A stretch of DNA of 64,000 nt from Prochlorococcus marinus str. MIT 9301. Its GTDB lineage: Bacteria; Cyanobacteriota; Cyanobacteriia; PCC-6307; Cyanobiaceae. The stretch lies in contig NC_009091.1 in NCBI RefSeq assembly GCF_000015965.1, positions 806,001-870,000 on the forward strand, written 5' to 3'. This document shows, one piece after another, positions 26,549 to 37,156 of this stretch. The translations under genes and the position numbers were made by a program. Numbering within the stretch: the first letter of the stretch is position 1; each line of letters begins with the position of its first letter. Below the pieces are notes generated by a model that made no database searches, had not been told where the DNA came from, and saw nothing but the letters and a program-made list of their open reading frames with translations.

Positions 26549-28273
26549 TTAGCCTTCAAAAACAATACTAAACGTCTCTTTATCTAGATTAAATTTTCTT
26601 GTAGATGAATATAAAATTTCATTATTAATAGTAAATTTTGTATTGATTAATTTGATGCTATTTGTTGGGTGTAAAGCCTGTTCAATGTTTCTAGAAACTA
26701 TAATTCCAATCTTTGTACTATTTTCATAATTAGATAAAAACTGAATAAATAATTCTATATTCTTTATTTCTTCATCAGTAATGTTGGAATTAGTTCTGTT
26801 CTGATCATGCAAAATTCTCCAAACTAATTTTGGTCGATTCCAAAAAGCCAATAATCTTGGCGTACTTTCTAGTTTAATATTAATGTTCTTATAACTACAG
26901 AATTTAATAACGGCATTTTTTATTGGAACTAGATCATTAGATTTATATTTACCGTCAAGAAAAATTGATATGAATGGATCGATATTCCTTGAATTAGAAT
27001 TTTCTTCATCAATCATATGGCCTAACTTGGTTTTTTTTACACTCAAATATTCTGCATTATTATCGTTTGGACAAATAACCAATGGAACTCTCTCAATAAC
27101 TTCTATTCCATAACCACCTAATCCAGCAATCTTTCTAGGATTGTTTGTAAGTAATTTTAGTTTTTTTATCCCTAGATCGGTTAATATCTGTGCTCCAACT
27201 CCATAATTTCTTAGATCAGCTGGAAAACCTAATTTTTCATTAGCTTCTACGGTGTCTAATCCACCATCCTGTAAACTATAAGCCTTTAATTTATTTATAA
27301 GACCAATACCTCTACCTTCTTGTCTCAAGTAAACAACAACTCCTTCTTCTTCCTTTTCAATCCTTGATAAAGCAGCCTCTAACTGAGGTCTACAATCACA
27401 ACGTAAAGATCCAAAAGCATCGCCAGTTAAGCACTCTGAATGCATTCTTACAAGTACAGGCTCTCTTAATTTGGATGATTTTTGTTTAACTAATGCAACG
27501 TGCTCTGAACCATCAAGTTCATTAACGTATCCATAAGCTTTGAAATTACCAAAAATACTTGGAAGTACCGCATCAGATTTTCTAAATACAAATCTCTCAG
27601 TTTGAAAACGATAACTAATTAAATCGGCTATGGATATTAATTTCATTCCCCACTGTTTTGCATACTCTTTAAGTTGTGGAAGTCTAGACATGGAACCATC
27701 AGGATTTTGTATTTCGCAAATCACTCCAGCGGGATAAAGACCTGACATTGCCGCAATATCTACTGCCGCTTCAGTATGACCTGCTCTTTTTAATACTCCA
27801 CCTTTCTTAGCTCTTAATGGAAAAATATGTCCTGGCCTTCTCAAATCATCGGGTTTTGTATTTGGGTTTATAGCAACTTGAATTGTCTTTGCCCTGTCTT
27901 CAGCAGAAATTCCAGTAGTAACATTATTTTCAGGTCCAGCATCAATTGATATCGTAAAAGCTGTTTGATTTTCATCTGTATTTCTATCTACCATTAATGG
28001 TAAATCTAAAGAGTCAAGTTTTTCACCTTGCATGGCTAGGCATATAAGTCCACGTCCTTCGGTAGCCATAAAATTAATTTGCTGTGGAGTTGCAAACTGA
28101 GCCGCACATATTAAATCTCCTTCATTTTCTCTTCTCTCATCATCTACAACAATTATGCATTCCCCATTTCTTATAGCTGCCAATGCATCGCTGATAGGGT
28201 CAAATTCAATTTTAAAAGAATCATTTATATCCAAAATTGTTCCATTATTTGATTTGGGACTTGTTTCTTTCAT
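26549..28273 (-). CDS. ribBA: RibBA: DHBP synthase / GTP cyclohydrolase II with long C-terminal extension
   Basis: A bifunctional riboflavin enzyme. The N-terminal DHBP synthase has [13 protein letters not shown] (near 40), [12 protein letters not shown] and [11 protein letters not shown] (near 150-175). The GTP cyclohydrolase II domain has [20 protein letters not shown], with the three zinc-binding Cys (near 275-295), then [15 protein letters not shown] and [14 protein letters not shown]. Both domains end near residue 405. About 165 further residues ([14 protein letters not shown] to the end) have no domain I recognise. ATG 28273 with AGGA just upstream is preferred over TTG 28285. It is convergent with ppiB and divergent from argC. 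Confidence 0.95.
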   Translation of the reverse strand: MKETSPKSNNGTILDINDSFKIEFDPISDALAAIRNGECIIVVDDERRENEGDLICAAQFATPQQINFMATEGRGLICLAMQGEKLDSLDLPLMVDRNTDENQTAFTISIDAGPENNVTTGISAEDRAKTIQVAINPNTKPDDLRRPGHIFPLRAKKGGVLKRAGHTEAAVDIAAMSGLYPAGVICEIQNPDGSMSRLPQLKEYAKQWGMKLISIADLISYRFQTERFVFRKSDAVLPSIFGNFKAYGYVNELDGSEHVALVKQKSSKLREPVLVRMHSECLTGDAFGSLRCDCRPQLEAALSRIEKEEEGVVVYLRQEGRGIGLINKLKAYSLQDGGLDTVEANEKLGFPADLRNYGVGAQILTDLGIKKLKLLTNNPRKIAGLGGYGIEVIERVPLVICPNDNNAEYLSVKKTKLGHMIDEENSNSRNIDPFISIFLDGKYKSNDLVPIKNAVIKFCSYKNINIKLESTPRLLAFWNRPKLVWRILHDQNRTNSNITDEEIKNIELFIQFLSNYENSTKIGIIVSRNIEQALHPTNSIKLINTKFTINNEILYSSTRKFNLDKETFSIVFEG

Positions 28274-28361
28274 TATTCCTATCAATATATAAAAATAGTG
28301 TTTTAGTTACCCTAAATTCAACACTTATTAATCCTATCTCAAAGTCTGCCAATTCAAAGAA

Positions 28362-29417
28362 ATGAATGTTGCAATAGTAGGTGCTACAGGTTACGGCGGT
28401 ATTCAAGCGGTAAATCTTTTAAAGAAAAATAAAAATTACAAAATTTCATTTTTAGGAGGTAATAAAACATCTGGATTAAAATGGAATGATAATTTTCCTT
28501 TTATTTATCTTGATAATGATCCTTATATAGAAGAAATTTCAGTTGATAATATTTCAAAAAATGCTGATGTTGCTTTGCTTTGCTTACCAAATGGCTTATC
28601 TTCAACATTGACAAGGAAATTATTAGATAAAGGACTTAAAGTTATTGATTTATCTGCTGATTATAGATATAAGTCTTTAGATGAATGGAAAAAAGTATAT
28701 TCCAAAGAAGCTGCTATTTATAAAAGGAATGATGATGATTTATGTAAAGAAGCAGTTTACGGTCTTCCTGAAATAAATAAAGAAGCCATTTCAAAAGGAA
28801 GATTAATTGCCTGTCCAGGATGTTATCCAACATCTGCTCTTATTCCATTGGCTCCTTATCTCTCTCAAGGAATTATTGAAAATGAAGGTATAGTTATTGA
28901 CTCTAAAAGCGGAACTTCTGGAGGTGGTCGAGAACCAAACCAAAAGCTACTCTTATCAGAATGTGGAGAAGGTCTGTCAGCATATGGATTGATAAACCAT
29001 AGACATACCTCAGAGATCGAGCAAGTGGCATCATTAATTTCTGGAACTAAAATTGAACTGCTTTTTACACCTCATTTAGTCCCAATCTCAAGGGGTATGC
29101 ATTCGACTATATATGGGAGATTAAGAGATCCAGGATTAACTTCTGATGACTGCAGGATTCTTCTGGATAATTATTATAGAAATTTTAAAAATATTAAAGT
29201 CTTACCTGTAGATACATTCCCATCAACAAAATGGGTTAAAAATACAAACCAAATATTACTTTCTGTTAAAGTTGATAATCGAAATGGAAGAATAATTATA
29301 TTGTCTGTAATTGATAATTTGTTAAAAGGTCAGACTGGGCAGGCAATTCAAAATTTAAATATTATGAGTGGATTTTCAATGGATGAAGGTCTTGATTTAA
29401 CTAATAATTTTCCATAA
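28362..29417 (+). CDS. argC: N-acetyl-gamma-glutamyl-phosphate reductase
   Basis: NADPH-dependent third step of arginine synthesis. At 351 residues it is full length. The N-terminus has the dinucleotide-binding VAIVGATGYGGIQAV, and the catalytic Cys lies in LIACPGCYPTSALIPL (near 150-160). HRHTSEIEQ and FTPHLVPISRGMHSTIY are conserved blocks of the substrate site. It runs divergently from ribBA and overlaps the convergent purN by 17 bp. Confidence 0.97.
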   Translation: MNVAIVGATGYGGIQAVNLLKKNKNYKISFLGGNKTSGLKWNDNFPFIYLDNDPYIEEISVDNISKNADVALLCLPNGLSSTLTRKLLDKGLKVIDLSADYRYKSLDEWKKVYSKEAAIYKRNDDDLCKEAVYGLPEINKEAISKGRLIACPGCYPTSALIPLAPYLSQGIIENEGIVIDSKSGTSGGGREPNQKLLLSECGEGLSAYGLINHRHTSEIEQVASLISGTKIELLFTPHLVPISRGMHSTIYGRLRDPGLTSDDCRILLDNYYRNFKNIKVLPVDTFPSTKWVKNTNQILLSVKVDNRNGRIIILSVIDNLLKGQTGQAIQNLNIMSGFSMDEGLDLTNNFP

Positions 29418-30057
29418 AGTTACTTCTTATCAAAAAACCAGCAAGAGAGATTGAGTGAGGTAAAATTTTATGTTCAAGCATTTGTATTCTTTTGGAAAGT
29501 GATTCAATATCATCATCATTTCTAATAGACAATGCAGCTTGCATAATCAGTGATCCACTATCTACCTCCTCTTCAACAAAATGTACGGAACAACCAGTTA
29601 TTTTTGAACCATTCAATATAGAGTCCTTTATCGCAGAACCACCTTTATATGATGGGAGTAATGAAGGGTGAATATTTATTATCTTATTCTTAAATTTATT
29701 AATAAAAAATGGAGTAACAATTTTCATCCAGCCTGCCATAACTACAAGTTCGACATCGTAATGAATTAAAGTATTCACAATTTCTAATTCAAATGCCTCT
29801 TTTTGCAGAAAGTCTTTGCCTCTTATAATTTTGTGAGGTATTTTTTTACTTTCAGCTCTCTTTATACAACCTGCATCATCTTTGTTAGTTATTAGAACTC
29901 TTATATCTATATCTAATTCTCCTTTTTCTGAGAGATTAATTAATTCCTGAAAGTTTGTTCCTTTCCCAGAAGCAAGTACACCGATTTTTAATTTTGGGGA
30001 AAATCTTCTAAATTCAGATATCTCAGGGGAAATTATGTAATTAAATGATCTATCCAA
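29401..30057 (-). CDS. purN: Phosphoribosylglycinamide formyltransferase
   Basis: Transfers a formyl group from 10-formyl-THF to GAR in purine synthesis. Motifs: GVLASGKGTNFQELI (near 26-40, phosphate binding), MAGWMKIVTPFFI (near 107), INIHPSLLPSYKGG (near 126, catalytic His) and GCSVHFVEEEVDSGSLI (near 155, catalytic Asp). The start is TTG at 30055-30057, giving 218 residues with about 22 residues ahead of the usual first strand; no in-frame ATG exists before the core. It overlaps argC by 17 bp at the 3' end. Confidence 0.94.
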   Translation of the reverse strand: MDRSFNYIISPEISEFRRFSPKLKIGVLASGKGTNFQELINLSEKGELDIDIRVLITNKDDAGCIKRAESKKIPHKIIRGKDFLQKEAFELEIVNTLIHYDVELVVMAGWMKIVTPFFINKFKNKIINIHPSLLPSYKGGSAIKDSILNGSKITGCSVHFVEEEVDSGSLIMQAALSIRNDDDIESLSKRIQMLEHKILPHSISLAGFLIRSNFMENY

Positions 30058-30201
30058 AGTTTTTTATTTTATCCAATGATAAATTCTTATGAAATAAAAA
30101 GAACCCTTAATTTCAATTGTTTATATTCAAAAACATATTTATTTGAAGATAATAATTTAAACAAATTTAAATGAATCAAATCTATGTACTATTCGTATAG
30201 A

Positions 30202-30207
30202 TATAAT
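30202..30207 (+). promoter_or_regulatory. Candidate -10 element of pgi
   Basis: A perfect TATAAT preceded by TAGA lies 31 bp before the pgi ATG. No convincing -35 is present at 17 bp. The remainder of the 30058-30238 gap is AT-rich and shows no gene. Confidence 0.35.
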
Positions 30208-30238
30208 TAAATAAAAATAAAAGAAACAAATATATAAA

Positions 30239-31822
30239 ATGAATGGAGATTTAAACTCTTGGGATAAATTTTGTAATTATCTTTGGTTTGATAAAAAATT
30301 AAATATTTGGTTAGACATAAGCAAAATTAATTTCACAAGTAAAGAGATAAATAATTTAGAAGATAAATTTGTAGATGTTTTTTCATCAATGAAAGAATTA
30401 GAAAATGGTGCAATTTCAAATATTGATGAAAATAGACAAGTTGGACATTATTGGCTTAGAAATCCATCAATTTCACCCTCTTCAAAAATAGCAGAGGAAA
30501 TTAGAGCAGATATTAATGCAATCTCTGAATTTGGAAAACAAATTTTAAATGGAGATATTAAGAATAAGAATAATAAGCAGTATACTGATGTTCTATGGAT
30601 AGGAATTGGTGGAAGTGGGTTAGGACCTTTACTTATTACAGAATCACTGCAGAAGTGTTCTAGAGGCTTAAATTTTTCTTATATCGATAATGTTGATCCT
30701 TTTTTAATTAGCGAAAAGTTAGAAGAGTTATCTGAAAAATTATCAACAACATTATTTGTAGTAGTAAGCAAATCAGGTGGTACGCCTGAACCTAGAATTG
30801 CTATGGAAATTATTAAAAGTCACTGCGAAAAAAATTCTCTTGAATGGAATTCTAATGCTATAGCAATAACTATGAAAGATAGTAAGTTATTTAAAAAAGC
30901 CACTTCTGAATATTGGTTAAAAATATTTAATTTGCAAGATTGGGTTGGAGGAAGAACTAGTATTACAAGCTCTGTGGGATTACTTCCATTAGCTCTTATT
31001 AATGAAAATATATCTGAATTTATTAAAGGTGCATCATTAATGGATGAAGCCACACGTATAAGTGATTTTAAAAATAATCCAGCAGCACTATTGTCATCAG
31101 CATGGTATTTAACTGGTGATGGCACTGGAAAGAGAGATATGGTCGTATTACCTTATAGAGATAGGTTACAGGTATTTAGTAAATATCTTCAGCAATTAGT
31201 AATGGAATCATTAGGAAAGAAATTTAATAGGAATGGTGAAGTAGTTAATCAAGGTATTTCCGTTTTTGGTAATAAAGGATCTACAGATCAACATGCTTAT
31301 GTTCAGCAACTCAGAGATGGTATTGATAATTTCTTTTGTATTTTTATTGAATTATTAGATACTCCATCTACTAATATTTTTGATGATAAAGAGAATCCTA
31401 AAGAATATCTTTCTGGTTTTTTGCAAGGAACCAGATCAGCACTCTCTAGTGAAAACAGACAAAGTATCACCATAACATTAGAAAAGTTAAATTGTTTTTC
31501 ACTAGGTGCCTTAATCGCTTTATTTGAGAGGGCTGTATCCTTCTACGCTGAATTGGTAAATATAAATGCATATGATCAACCTGGAGTTGAAGCTGGGAAG
31601 AAAGCAGCCGCAAATATTATTGAGTATCAACAAAAAGTAAGTAATTTATTAGATGCAGGTGGAGAATATTCTATAAATGACATAACATCATTATTTGATA
31701 ATTCAGTGAGTGAATCTATATTTTTCATACTCCGTGAAATGTGTTTCGGTAATGATAATTATTTGGTTAAGGGCGATTGGTCAAATCCAAATTCATTAGT
31801 TATTCAGAAACTAAATTCTTAA
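30239..31822 (+). CDS. pgi: Glucose-6-phosphate isomerase
   Basis: Interconverts glucose 6-phosphate and fructose 6-phosphate, linking glycogen and pentose phosphate metabolism to glycolysis. The length of 527 residues is usual for cyanobacteria. Family blocks: [16 protein letters not shown] (near 121-136), [12 protein letters not shown] (near 178), [17 protein letters not shown] (near 234), [25 protein letters not shown] (the catalytic Glu/His region near 335-360) and [13 protein letters not shown] (Lys near 455). It is monocistronic as far as seen, and overlaps leuS by 4 bp tail to tail. Confidence 0.97.
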   Translation: MNGDLNSWDKFCNYLWFDKKLNIWLDISKINFTSKEINNLEDKFVDVFSSMKELENGAISNIDENRQVGHYWLRNPSISPSSKIAEEIRADINAISEFGKQILNGDIKNKNNKQYTDVLWIGIGGSGLGPLLITESLQKCSRGLNFSYIDNVDPFLISEKLEELSEKLSTTLFVVVSKSGGTPEPRIAMEIIKSHCEKNSLEWNSNAIAITMKDSKLFKKATSEYWLKIFNLQDWVGGRTSITSSVGLLPLALINENISEFIKGASLMDEATRISDFKNNPAALLSSAWYLTGDGTGKRDMVVLPYRDRLQVFSKYLQQLVMESLGKKFNRNGEVVNQGISVFGNKGSTDQHAYVQQLRDGIDNFFCIFIELLDTPSTNIFDDKENPKEYLSGFLQGTRSALSSENRQSITITLEKLNCFSLGALIALFERAVSFYAELVNINAYDQPGVEAGKKAAANIIEYQQKVSNLLDAGGEYSINDITSLFDNSVSESIFFILREMCFGNDNYLVKGDWSNPNSLVIQKLNS

Positions 31823-34389
31823 ACAACAATATTCATAATTTTTCCTTTAACAATAATTATTTTTCTTATTTCCTTATCTTTAGTCCATTTAAGTATGTTA
31901 GGTCTTTTGAGAGTCAATTCTTTAATTTGATCTTCATTCATATCATGATTAATGTTTACTTTCTCTCTAACTTTTCCATTCACTTGTATTACTAGTTCAT
32001 ATGAATCTTCCTTTAGTGCCTCGGCATTGAATGAAGGCCAGTGTTCTAAATGCACAGATTTTTTAAATCCTATAAGATGCCATATTTCTTCTGCAATATG
32101 AGGTGCAAATGGAGCCAACAAAATACAAAATGTTTTTAAAGCATCAATTTTTAAATTATTGTTTACGTCATTAATGGAATTTGATAATGAATTATAAAAC
32201 TTCATTAGTTCTGAAATAGCAGTATTAAATTGGTTATTTAATATGTCATTTGAGATTTCTTTTATAGCGATATTCATTGACTTTATTAAACTTTTTTCTT
32301 TATCTGGATAGGAATTAGATTTAATATTTACATTTTTTGCACAATTTATATAAAGCTTCCAAATCCTGCTTAAAAATCTAAATTGTCCTTCAACATCTGT
32401 ATCTCCCCATTCCAAATCTTTTTCTGGCGGTGCTTTAAATAATATAAACATTCTTGCGGTATCTGCTCCATATTTTTTAATTACTGATTCAGGGTCTATT
32501 CCATTATATTTTGACTTAGACATCTTCTCGAAAAGAATTTCGAGTTTGGTATTGTCAATTGGATCTGTAGGATTTGATAAGTCATTAATATCGGAAGGAG
32601 AAACATATTTACCCGTTTTATTGTTTTTATAGGCTGCAGCTTGAACCATACCTTGAGTTAATAGTTTTTTAAAAGGTTCATCAATTTCAAATAGTTGATT
32701 ATCCCGCAAAGCTTTAGTGAAAAATCTTGCATATAACAAATGCAATATTGCATGCTCTACTCCTCCAACATATTGATCTACAGGTAACCACTTATTAATT
32801 TCAATCTTTTCAAATGGCTTATTTGGACATTTTGAAGATGGATATCTTAAAAAATACCATGATGAACACATAAAAGTGTCCATAGTATCAGTTTCTTTTT
32901 TTGCTGCTATTCCACATTTTGGACATGTTGTATTTACCCAATTCTTATTATCACCTAAAGCATTAATTTTGTTTGCAGAGATATCTATATCTTTTGGTAA
33001 TGCAACAGGTAATTCAGATTGATTTAAAGGAACAGATCCACATTTTTTGCAATTAACGATAGGAATCGGACATCCCCAATATCTTTGTCTAGATATTAAC
33101 CAATCTCTTAAACGATATTGTGTCTTATTTTCAGCCCATCTATTATTTACGCCCTCCTCTGAAATTTTTAATTTAGCAATAGTATTTGCTACTCCATCGT
33201 ATTGATTTGAATTAATAAGATATCCATTTTCCACATAAGCTTCATCAAGCTCTTTATTCTGTTCACTTTTATCTTTTATTATTACCTGTTTAATATCAAT
33301 ATTATTTTTCTTGGCAAATTCAAAATCTCTTAGATCATGAGCAGGCACGCCCATAACAGCACCTGTACCGTATTCATCGAGAACATAACTTGCCACCCAA
33401 ATAGGAATAGGTTCAGAATTAACTGGATTTATTGCTATTAAGCTAGTTTTTATTCCAATTTTTTCAAGTTCATTATTTTTATTTTTTTTCAGATATTTTT
33501 TAAGATTTTCTATATGTTGTATGGTTTCTTGATCAGAAATATTTTTAATTAATGAATGATTAACAGAAATTGCTAAATAAGTAACTCCAAATAAAGTATC
33601 TGGCCTTGTTGTAAATACAGTTAATTTCTTTTCTGGGTGGGTATTGATATTGAAATTAATATTTGTACCAATTGACTTTCCAATCCAATTATCTTGCATT
33701 ATTTTCACTCTTTCTGGCCAGTTATCTAATTTTTCTAAATCCTTCAATAGCTCATCCGCATAATTAGTAATCCTTAAAAACCATTGCTTTAATAATTTTT
33801 TTTCAACTATTGCCCCAGATCTCCAAGATTTACCCTCTGAATCAACTTGTTCATTCGCTAAGACTGTATTATCTATTGGATCCCAATTAACTTCTGATTC
33901 CTTTTGATATACAAGACCTGCCTTGTATAACTCTAAAAATAGATATTGTGTCCAAACATAGTAATTTTCATCACAGGTTGCAAATTCTCTATCCCAATCA
34001 ACTGATAGTCCCAAAAGCTTTAATTGTGACTTCATATGAGAAATATTTTTTTTAGTCCAGACACTTGGACTAATTCCTCTTTCAATCGCTGCATTCTCAG
34101 CAGGTAAACCAAAAGCGTCCCAACCCATTGGATGTAAAACAGATTTGCCCTTAAATCTTTGGAACCTAGCTATTAAGTCTGTAATAACATAATTCCTAAC
34201 ATGTCCCATATGAAGATTACCTGAAGGGTAGGGAAACATTGATAAGGCATAAAATTTATCGCTATTGTCAGTTAATTCATCGGTTTTGTATAAATTGTTT
34301 TCTGTCCATATTGACTGCCATTTTTTTTCTATTTCAGATGGATTATATAAATTGGTATCAGTCTCATATTGTTGATCGGGAGAAATCAC
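31819..34389 (-). CDS. leuS: Leucyl-tRNA synthetase
   Basis: A class Ia synthetase of 856 residues. The HIGH motif is HMGH in [17 protein letters not shown] (near 52-68); the KMSKS motif is in [14 protein letters not shown] (near 623). The CP1 editing domain (about 225-420) carries [15 protein letters not shown] and [15 protein letters not shown], so proofreading of non-cognate amino acids is retained. A zinc-knuckle-like CKKCGSVP ... CPKCG insertion is present. The start codon is GTG (34387-34389). Tail-to-tail with pgi. Confidence 0.97.
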   Translation of the reverse strand: MISPDQQYETDTNLYNPSEIEKKWQSIWTENNLYKTDELTDNSDKFYALSMFPYPSGNLHMGHVRNYVITDLIARFQRFKGKSVLHPMGWDAFGLPAENAAIERGISPSVWTKKNISHMKSQLKLLGLSVDWDREFATCDENYYVWTQYLFLELYKAGLVYQKESEVNWDPIDNTVLANEQVDSEGKSWRSGAIVEKKLLKQWFLRITNYADELLKDLEKLDNWPERVKIMQDNWIGKSIGTNINFNINTHPEKKLTVFTTRPDTLFGVTYLAISVNHSLIKNISDQETIQHIENLKKYLKKNKNNELEKIGIKTSLIAINPVNSEPIPIWVASYVLDEYGTGAVMGVPAHDLRDFEFAKKNNIDIKQVIIKDKSEQNKELDEAYVENGYLINSNQYDGVANTIAKLKISEEGVNNRWAENKTQYRLRDWLISRQRYWGCPIPIVNCKKCGSVPLNQSELPVALPKDIDISANKINALGDNKNWVNTTCPKCGIAAKKETDTMDTFMCSSWYFLRYPSSKCPNKPFEKIEINKWLPVDQYVGGVEHAILHLLYARFFTKALRDNQLFEIDEPFKKLLTQGMVQAAAYKNNKTGKYVSPSDINDLSNPTDPIDNTKLEILFEKMSKSKYNGIDPESVIKKYGADTARMFILFKAPPEKDLEWGDTDVEGQFRFLSRIWKLYINCAKNVNIKSNSYPDKEKSLIKSMNIAIKEISNDILNNQFNTAISELMKFYNSLSNSINDVNNNLKIDALKTFCILLAPFAPHIAEEIWHLIGFKKSVHLEHWPSFNAEALKEDSYELVIQVNGKVREKVNINHDMNEDQIKELTLKRPNILKWTKDKEIRKIIIVKGKIMNIVV

Positions 34390-34496
34390 TTAATTTTTAT
34401 TTGTTAAATTATTATTTTAATATCCATTGTATAAAATAGAAATAGATTGTTAAAAGGAATAATTTATAATTAAAATTTAAAATATATTATCTACCA

Positions 34497-35357
34497 ATGA
34501 AAAATATAACTTTTGAAAAATATCAAGGTAACGGAAATGATTTCGTAGTAATTGATTCTAGAGGAAATGATTTATATAAAAATTACAAGACAAATAAAAT
34601 ATTTGATATAAAACAAATTTGCAACAGGCAATTTGGTATTGGAGCAGATGGTGTGATTTTTATAGAAGAACCTAAAGAAGATAATTATGCAAAAATGATA
34701 ATCTTTAATTCTGATGGTTCTGAAGCACAAATGTGTGGAAACGGAATTAGGTGTTTAGTTGAGTATCTCCACCTAAATGATTCAATGAATAATAAAAATA
34801 TAGAATATAAAATTGAGACTAAAGCAGGTTTAAAAATCGCAAAATATATAAATGATGAAATTACAGTAAAAATGGGAGTTCCAATTTTAGAATGTCAAAA
34901 TATTCCAACAACAATTGAAAAAAAAATAAATTCAATTCCTTCACACGAATTTATTGAGAAAGATTTTAATAATATGGGTTATGCCGTAGGAATGGGCAAT
35001 CCTCATTTAATATTCTTTGTAAAAGACATAGAGTCAATTATTCTTTCCAGACTTGGTCCTATACTAGAAAAAAATGAATTATTTCCTGAAAAAACTAATG
35101 TGCATTTTTGTCAAATTTTAAATAGAGATAATATCAAAGTAAAAGTATGGGAAAGGGGTGCAGGACCAACCTTAGCTTGTGGAACAGGTGCCTGTGCTAT
35201 TCATGTAGCAGCTTATAAATTAGGCCTTTGTAATTCACAAACCATAGTAACTTTACCAGGAGGTAATCTTAAAATTGATTGGTCAAAAGACGATTGTGAA
35301 GTCATGATGACCGGTAATGCTAAAAAGGTTTTCTCAGGATCAATGCTAGTAAATTAA
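34497..35357 (+). CDS. dapF: Diaminopimelate epimerase
   Basis: Converts LL- to meso-diaminopimelate for lysine and peptidoglycan synthesis. The two catalytic Cys are visible in AQMCGNGIRC (near 76-85) and TLACGTGACAIH (near 228-239), and the N-terminal FEKYQGNGNDFVVID is the family signature. Normal length at 286 residues. Its stop overlaps the next ATG by one base (TAATG), starting a run of four coupled genes: dapF, nifS-like, DUF1995, dacB. The link with dacB, a peptidoglycan DD-peptidase, is functionally sensible. Confidence 0.96.
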   Translation: MKNITFEKYQGNGNDFVVIDSRGNDLYKNYKTNKIFDIKQICNRQFGIGADGVIFIEEPKEDNYAKMIIFNSDGSEAQMCGNGIRCLVEYLHLNDSMNNKNIEYKIETKAGLKIAKYINDEITVKMGVPILECQNIPTTIEKKINSIPSHEFIEKDFNNMGYAVGMGNPHLIFFVKDIESIILSRLGPILEKNELFPEKTNVHFCQILNRDNIKVKVWERGAGPTLACGTGACAIHVAAYKLGLCNSQTIVTLPGGNLKIDWSKDDCEVMMTGNAKKVFSGSMLVN

Positions 35358-36529
35358 TGGAAAATAATTTTATCTATTTAGATAATGCATCCACAACTCC
35401 ATTATCTGAGAATGTTTTAAATATAATAAATTCAACTTATAGGGATTATTGGCATAACCCTTCATCTACATATGAGTTAGGGATAAAATGCTCTACATAT
35501 CTTGAAAAAATTAGATCTAAAATTGCTTGTATATTTGAAGCAGATCCAGAGGATATAATTTTTACATCTGGTTCTTCGGAATCGACATATATTGTATTTG
35601 ATAATATTTATGAGAAATTTAAAAATGGTAGAGTTGTAATTTCAAATGTTGAACATCAAGCAACAACTATTTGTGCTAATAAACTAAGAAAACAAAATTG
35701 GGATATTTACGAATGGACGGTAAATAATGATGGAATTTTAAATATTTCTAATATCGAAAAATTTTTAAACAATAATACTAAGCTTGTATCAATTATTTGG
35801 GGACAAAGTGAAATTGGGACAATACAACCTGTCCAATTTATTGGTTCCAAATGTGAAGAATTAAATATAATGTTTCATTTAGATGGAACTCAAATATTAA
35901 GTAATGGAATATTCAGTTGGAAAGATCTTAAATGTGATTTTTTAAGTCTATCCGCTCATAAATTTGGAGGTCCAAAAGGGATCGGTATTCTTTTAACAAA
36001 AGAAAAGTCTAGACAAATTTTAAAAAATAATGACATATCACTTACTCAGGAATTTTCAATTAGACAAGGTACACAAGCTTTGCCATTAATCGCTGGAATG
36101 TATGAATCACTAAAGAATATTGAAGGAAAAATAAAACTATATGATTACATAACTGAATTTCCTTCTAATAATATTAATAAACTTAAAAATTATTTTTTTC
36201 AAAAAATTAAAGATAATAATCATATAAAGATTACCGGTAGTATTAACCATAGACTGCCCAGTCATATTTCTTTTCTACTATTAAATAAAATATTTGAGCC
36301 TATTAGGGCCTATAAGATTGTTAATTTTATGTCAGAAAATAAAATAGCCATAAGTAGTGGAAGTGCTTGTTCAAGCTCATCTGGGAAACCTAGCTCAACA
36401 CTTAAAAATATTGGTTTAAAAGATGATGAACTATATTCAAATATTCGTGTTACTTTAGGTTCAATAAACAATAAGTCAGAAATAGATAAATTTTTAGAAC
36501 TTATTCAAATATGTATTGACAAATTTTAA
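35357..36529 (+). CDS. Cysteine desulfurase (NifS/IscS family)
   Basis: A PLP enzyme that removes sulfur from cysteine for Fe-S clusters or thio-cofactors. At 390 residues it has the N-terminal YLDNASTTPLSENVL, the PLP lysine in SLSAHKFGGPKGIGIL (near 205-220) and the persulfide-forming Cys338 in SSGSACSSSSGKPS. The layout SGSACSS fits group I (NifS/IscS) rather than SufS. It overlaps dapF and DUF1995 by one base at each end. No scaffold gene (iscU, nfu) is adjacent, so its sulfur acceptor is unknown; thiolation of tRNA is one option. Confidence 0.93.
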   Translation: MENNFIYLDNASTTPLSENVLNIINSTYRDYWHNPSSTYELGIKCSTYLEKIRSKIACIFEADPEDIIFTSGSSESTYIVFDNIYEKFKNGRVVISNVEHQATTICANKLRKQNWDIYEWTVNNDGILNISNIEKFLNNNTKLVSIIWGQSEIGTIQPVQFIGSKCEELNIMFHLDGTQILSNGIFSWKDLKCDFLSLSAHKFGGPKGIGILLTKEKSRQILKNNDISLTQEFSIRQGTQALPLIAGMYESLKNIEGKIKLYDYITEFPSNNINKLKNYFFQKIKDNNHIKITGSINHRLPSHISFLLLNKIFEPIRAYKIVNFMSENKIAISSGSACSSSSGKPSSTLKNIGLKDDELYSNIRVTLGSINNKSEIDKFLELIQICIDKF

Positions 36530-37155
36530 TGGAAACCAATTACAGACTACCTAAAGATTTAAATGAATCTCTTAAGAATATGGAGGATGCAATTATTCCA
36601 AGTTTATTAGATTCAAATAAAAGATTTACTATTGAATTTAATTTTGAAGGATTGAAGTTTAACAGAATTGGAATAACTATCTACAAGATATTGTCTAAAA
36701 ATAATAATGTATTCATAACATTTGCTGATCAAGGTGCTGTGGCTTTGGCTCAAAGAGACTATCCAGATATCAAAGATAAAATCTTTACTTTTAAATCATT
36801 TAATGAATCAAATAATATAAATAATATTGATAGTGCAATGATATCCATACTACCTCAGCCATATGATTTCGATTCATTTGAACCAATGTCTGATAATTAT
36901 CAAGGTACGCATTATTCATTAAATCCAAAATTTGAAGATGCCAATATTGGTATAGGAAGTGTTATTAGAGAGCGACGTAAAAACTTTGTCAAAACATGGA
37001 ATAATATTTATTTTCTGCAGCCTTTAAATAAAGCTGCTCTCATGCATATTTATCCAAATAACTGGTTGCTTTTCAAAGAAGAAAATAATAGATATTTTTT
37101 TAAAAAAGAATTTGAAATTAAACCCGACAATGAATCTATTTTTGTAAATTTATAG
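36529..37155 (+). CDS. DUF1995 family protein
   Basis: A 208-residue soluble protein. The opening YRLPKDLNESLKNMEDAIIPSLLDSNKRFTIEF-type region (LP-x-LNESL, then AIIPSLLDSNKR) and the later RRKNFVKTWNNIYFLQPL match the DUF1995 family of cyanobacteria and plastids, which includes plant LOW PSII ACCUMULATION 3. The family's function is not settled; assembly or repair of photosynthetic complexes has been proposed. It is coupled to the nifS-like gene by TAATG and is followed by dacB after 1 bp. Confidence 0.8.
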   Translation: METNYRLPKDLNESLKNMEDAIIPSLLDSNKRFTIEFNFEGLKFNRIGITIYKILSKNNNVFITFADQGAVALAQRDYPDIKDKIFTFKSFNESNNINNIDSAMISILPQPYDFDSFEPMSDNYQGTHYSLNPKFEDANIGIGSVIRERRKNFVKTWNNIYFLQPLNKAALMHIYPNNWLLFKEENNRYFFKKEFEIKPDNESIFVNL

Positions 37156-37156
37156 G

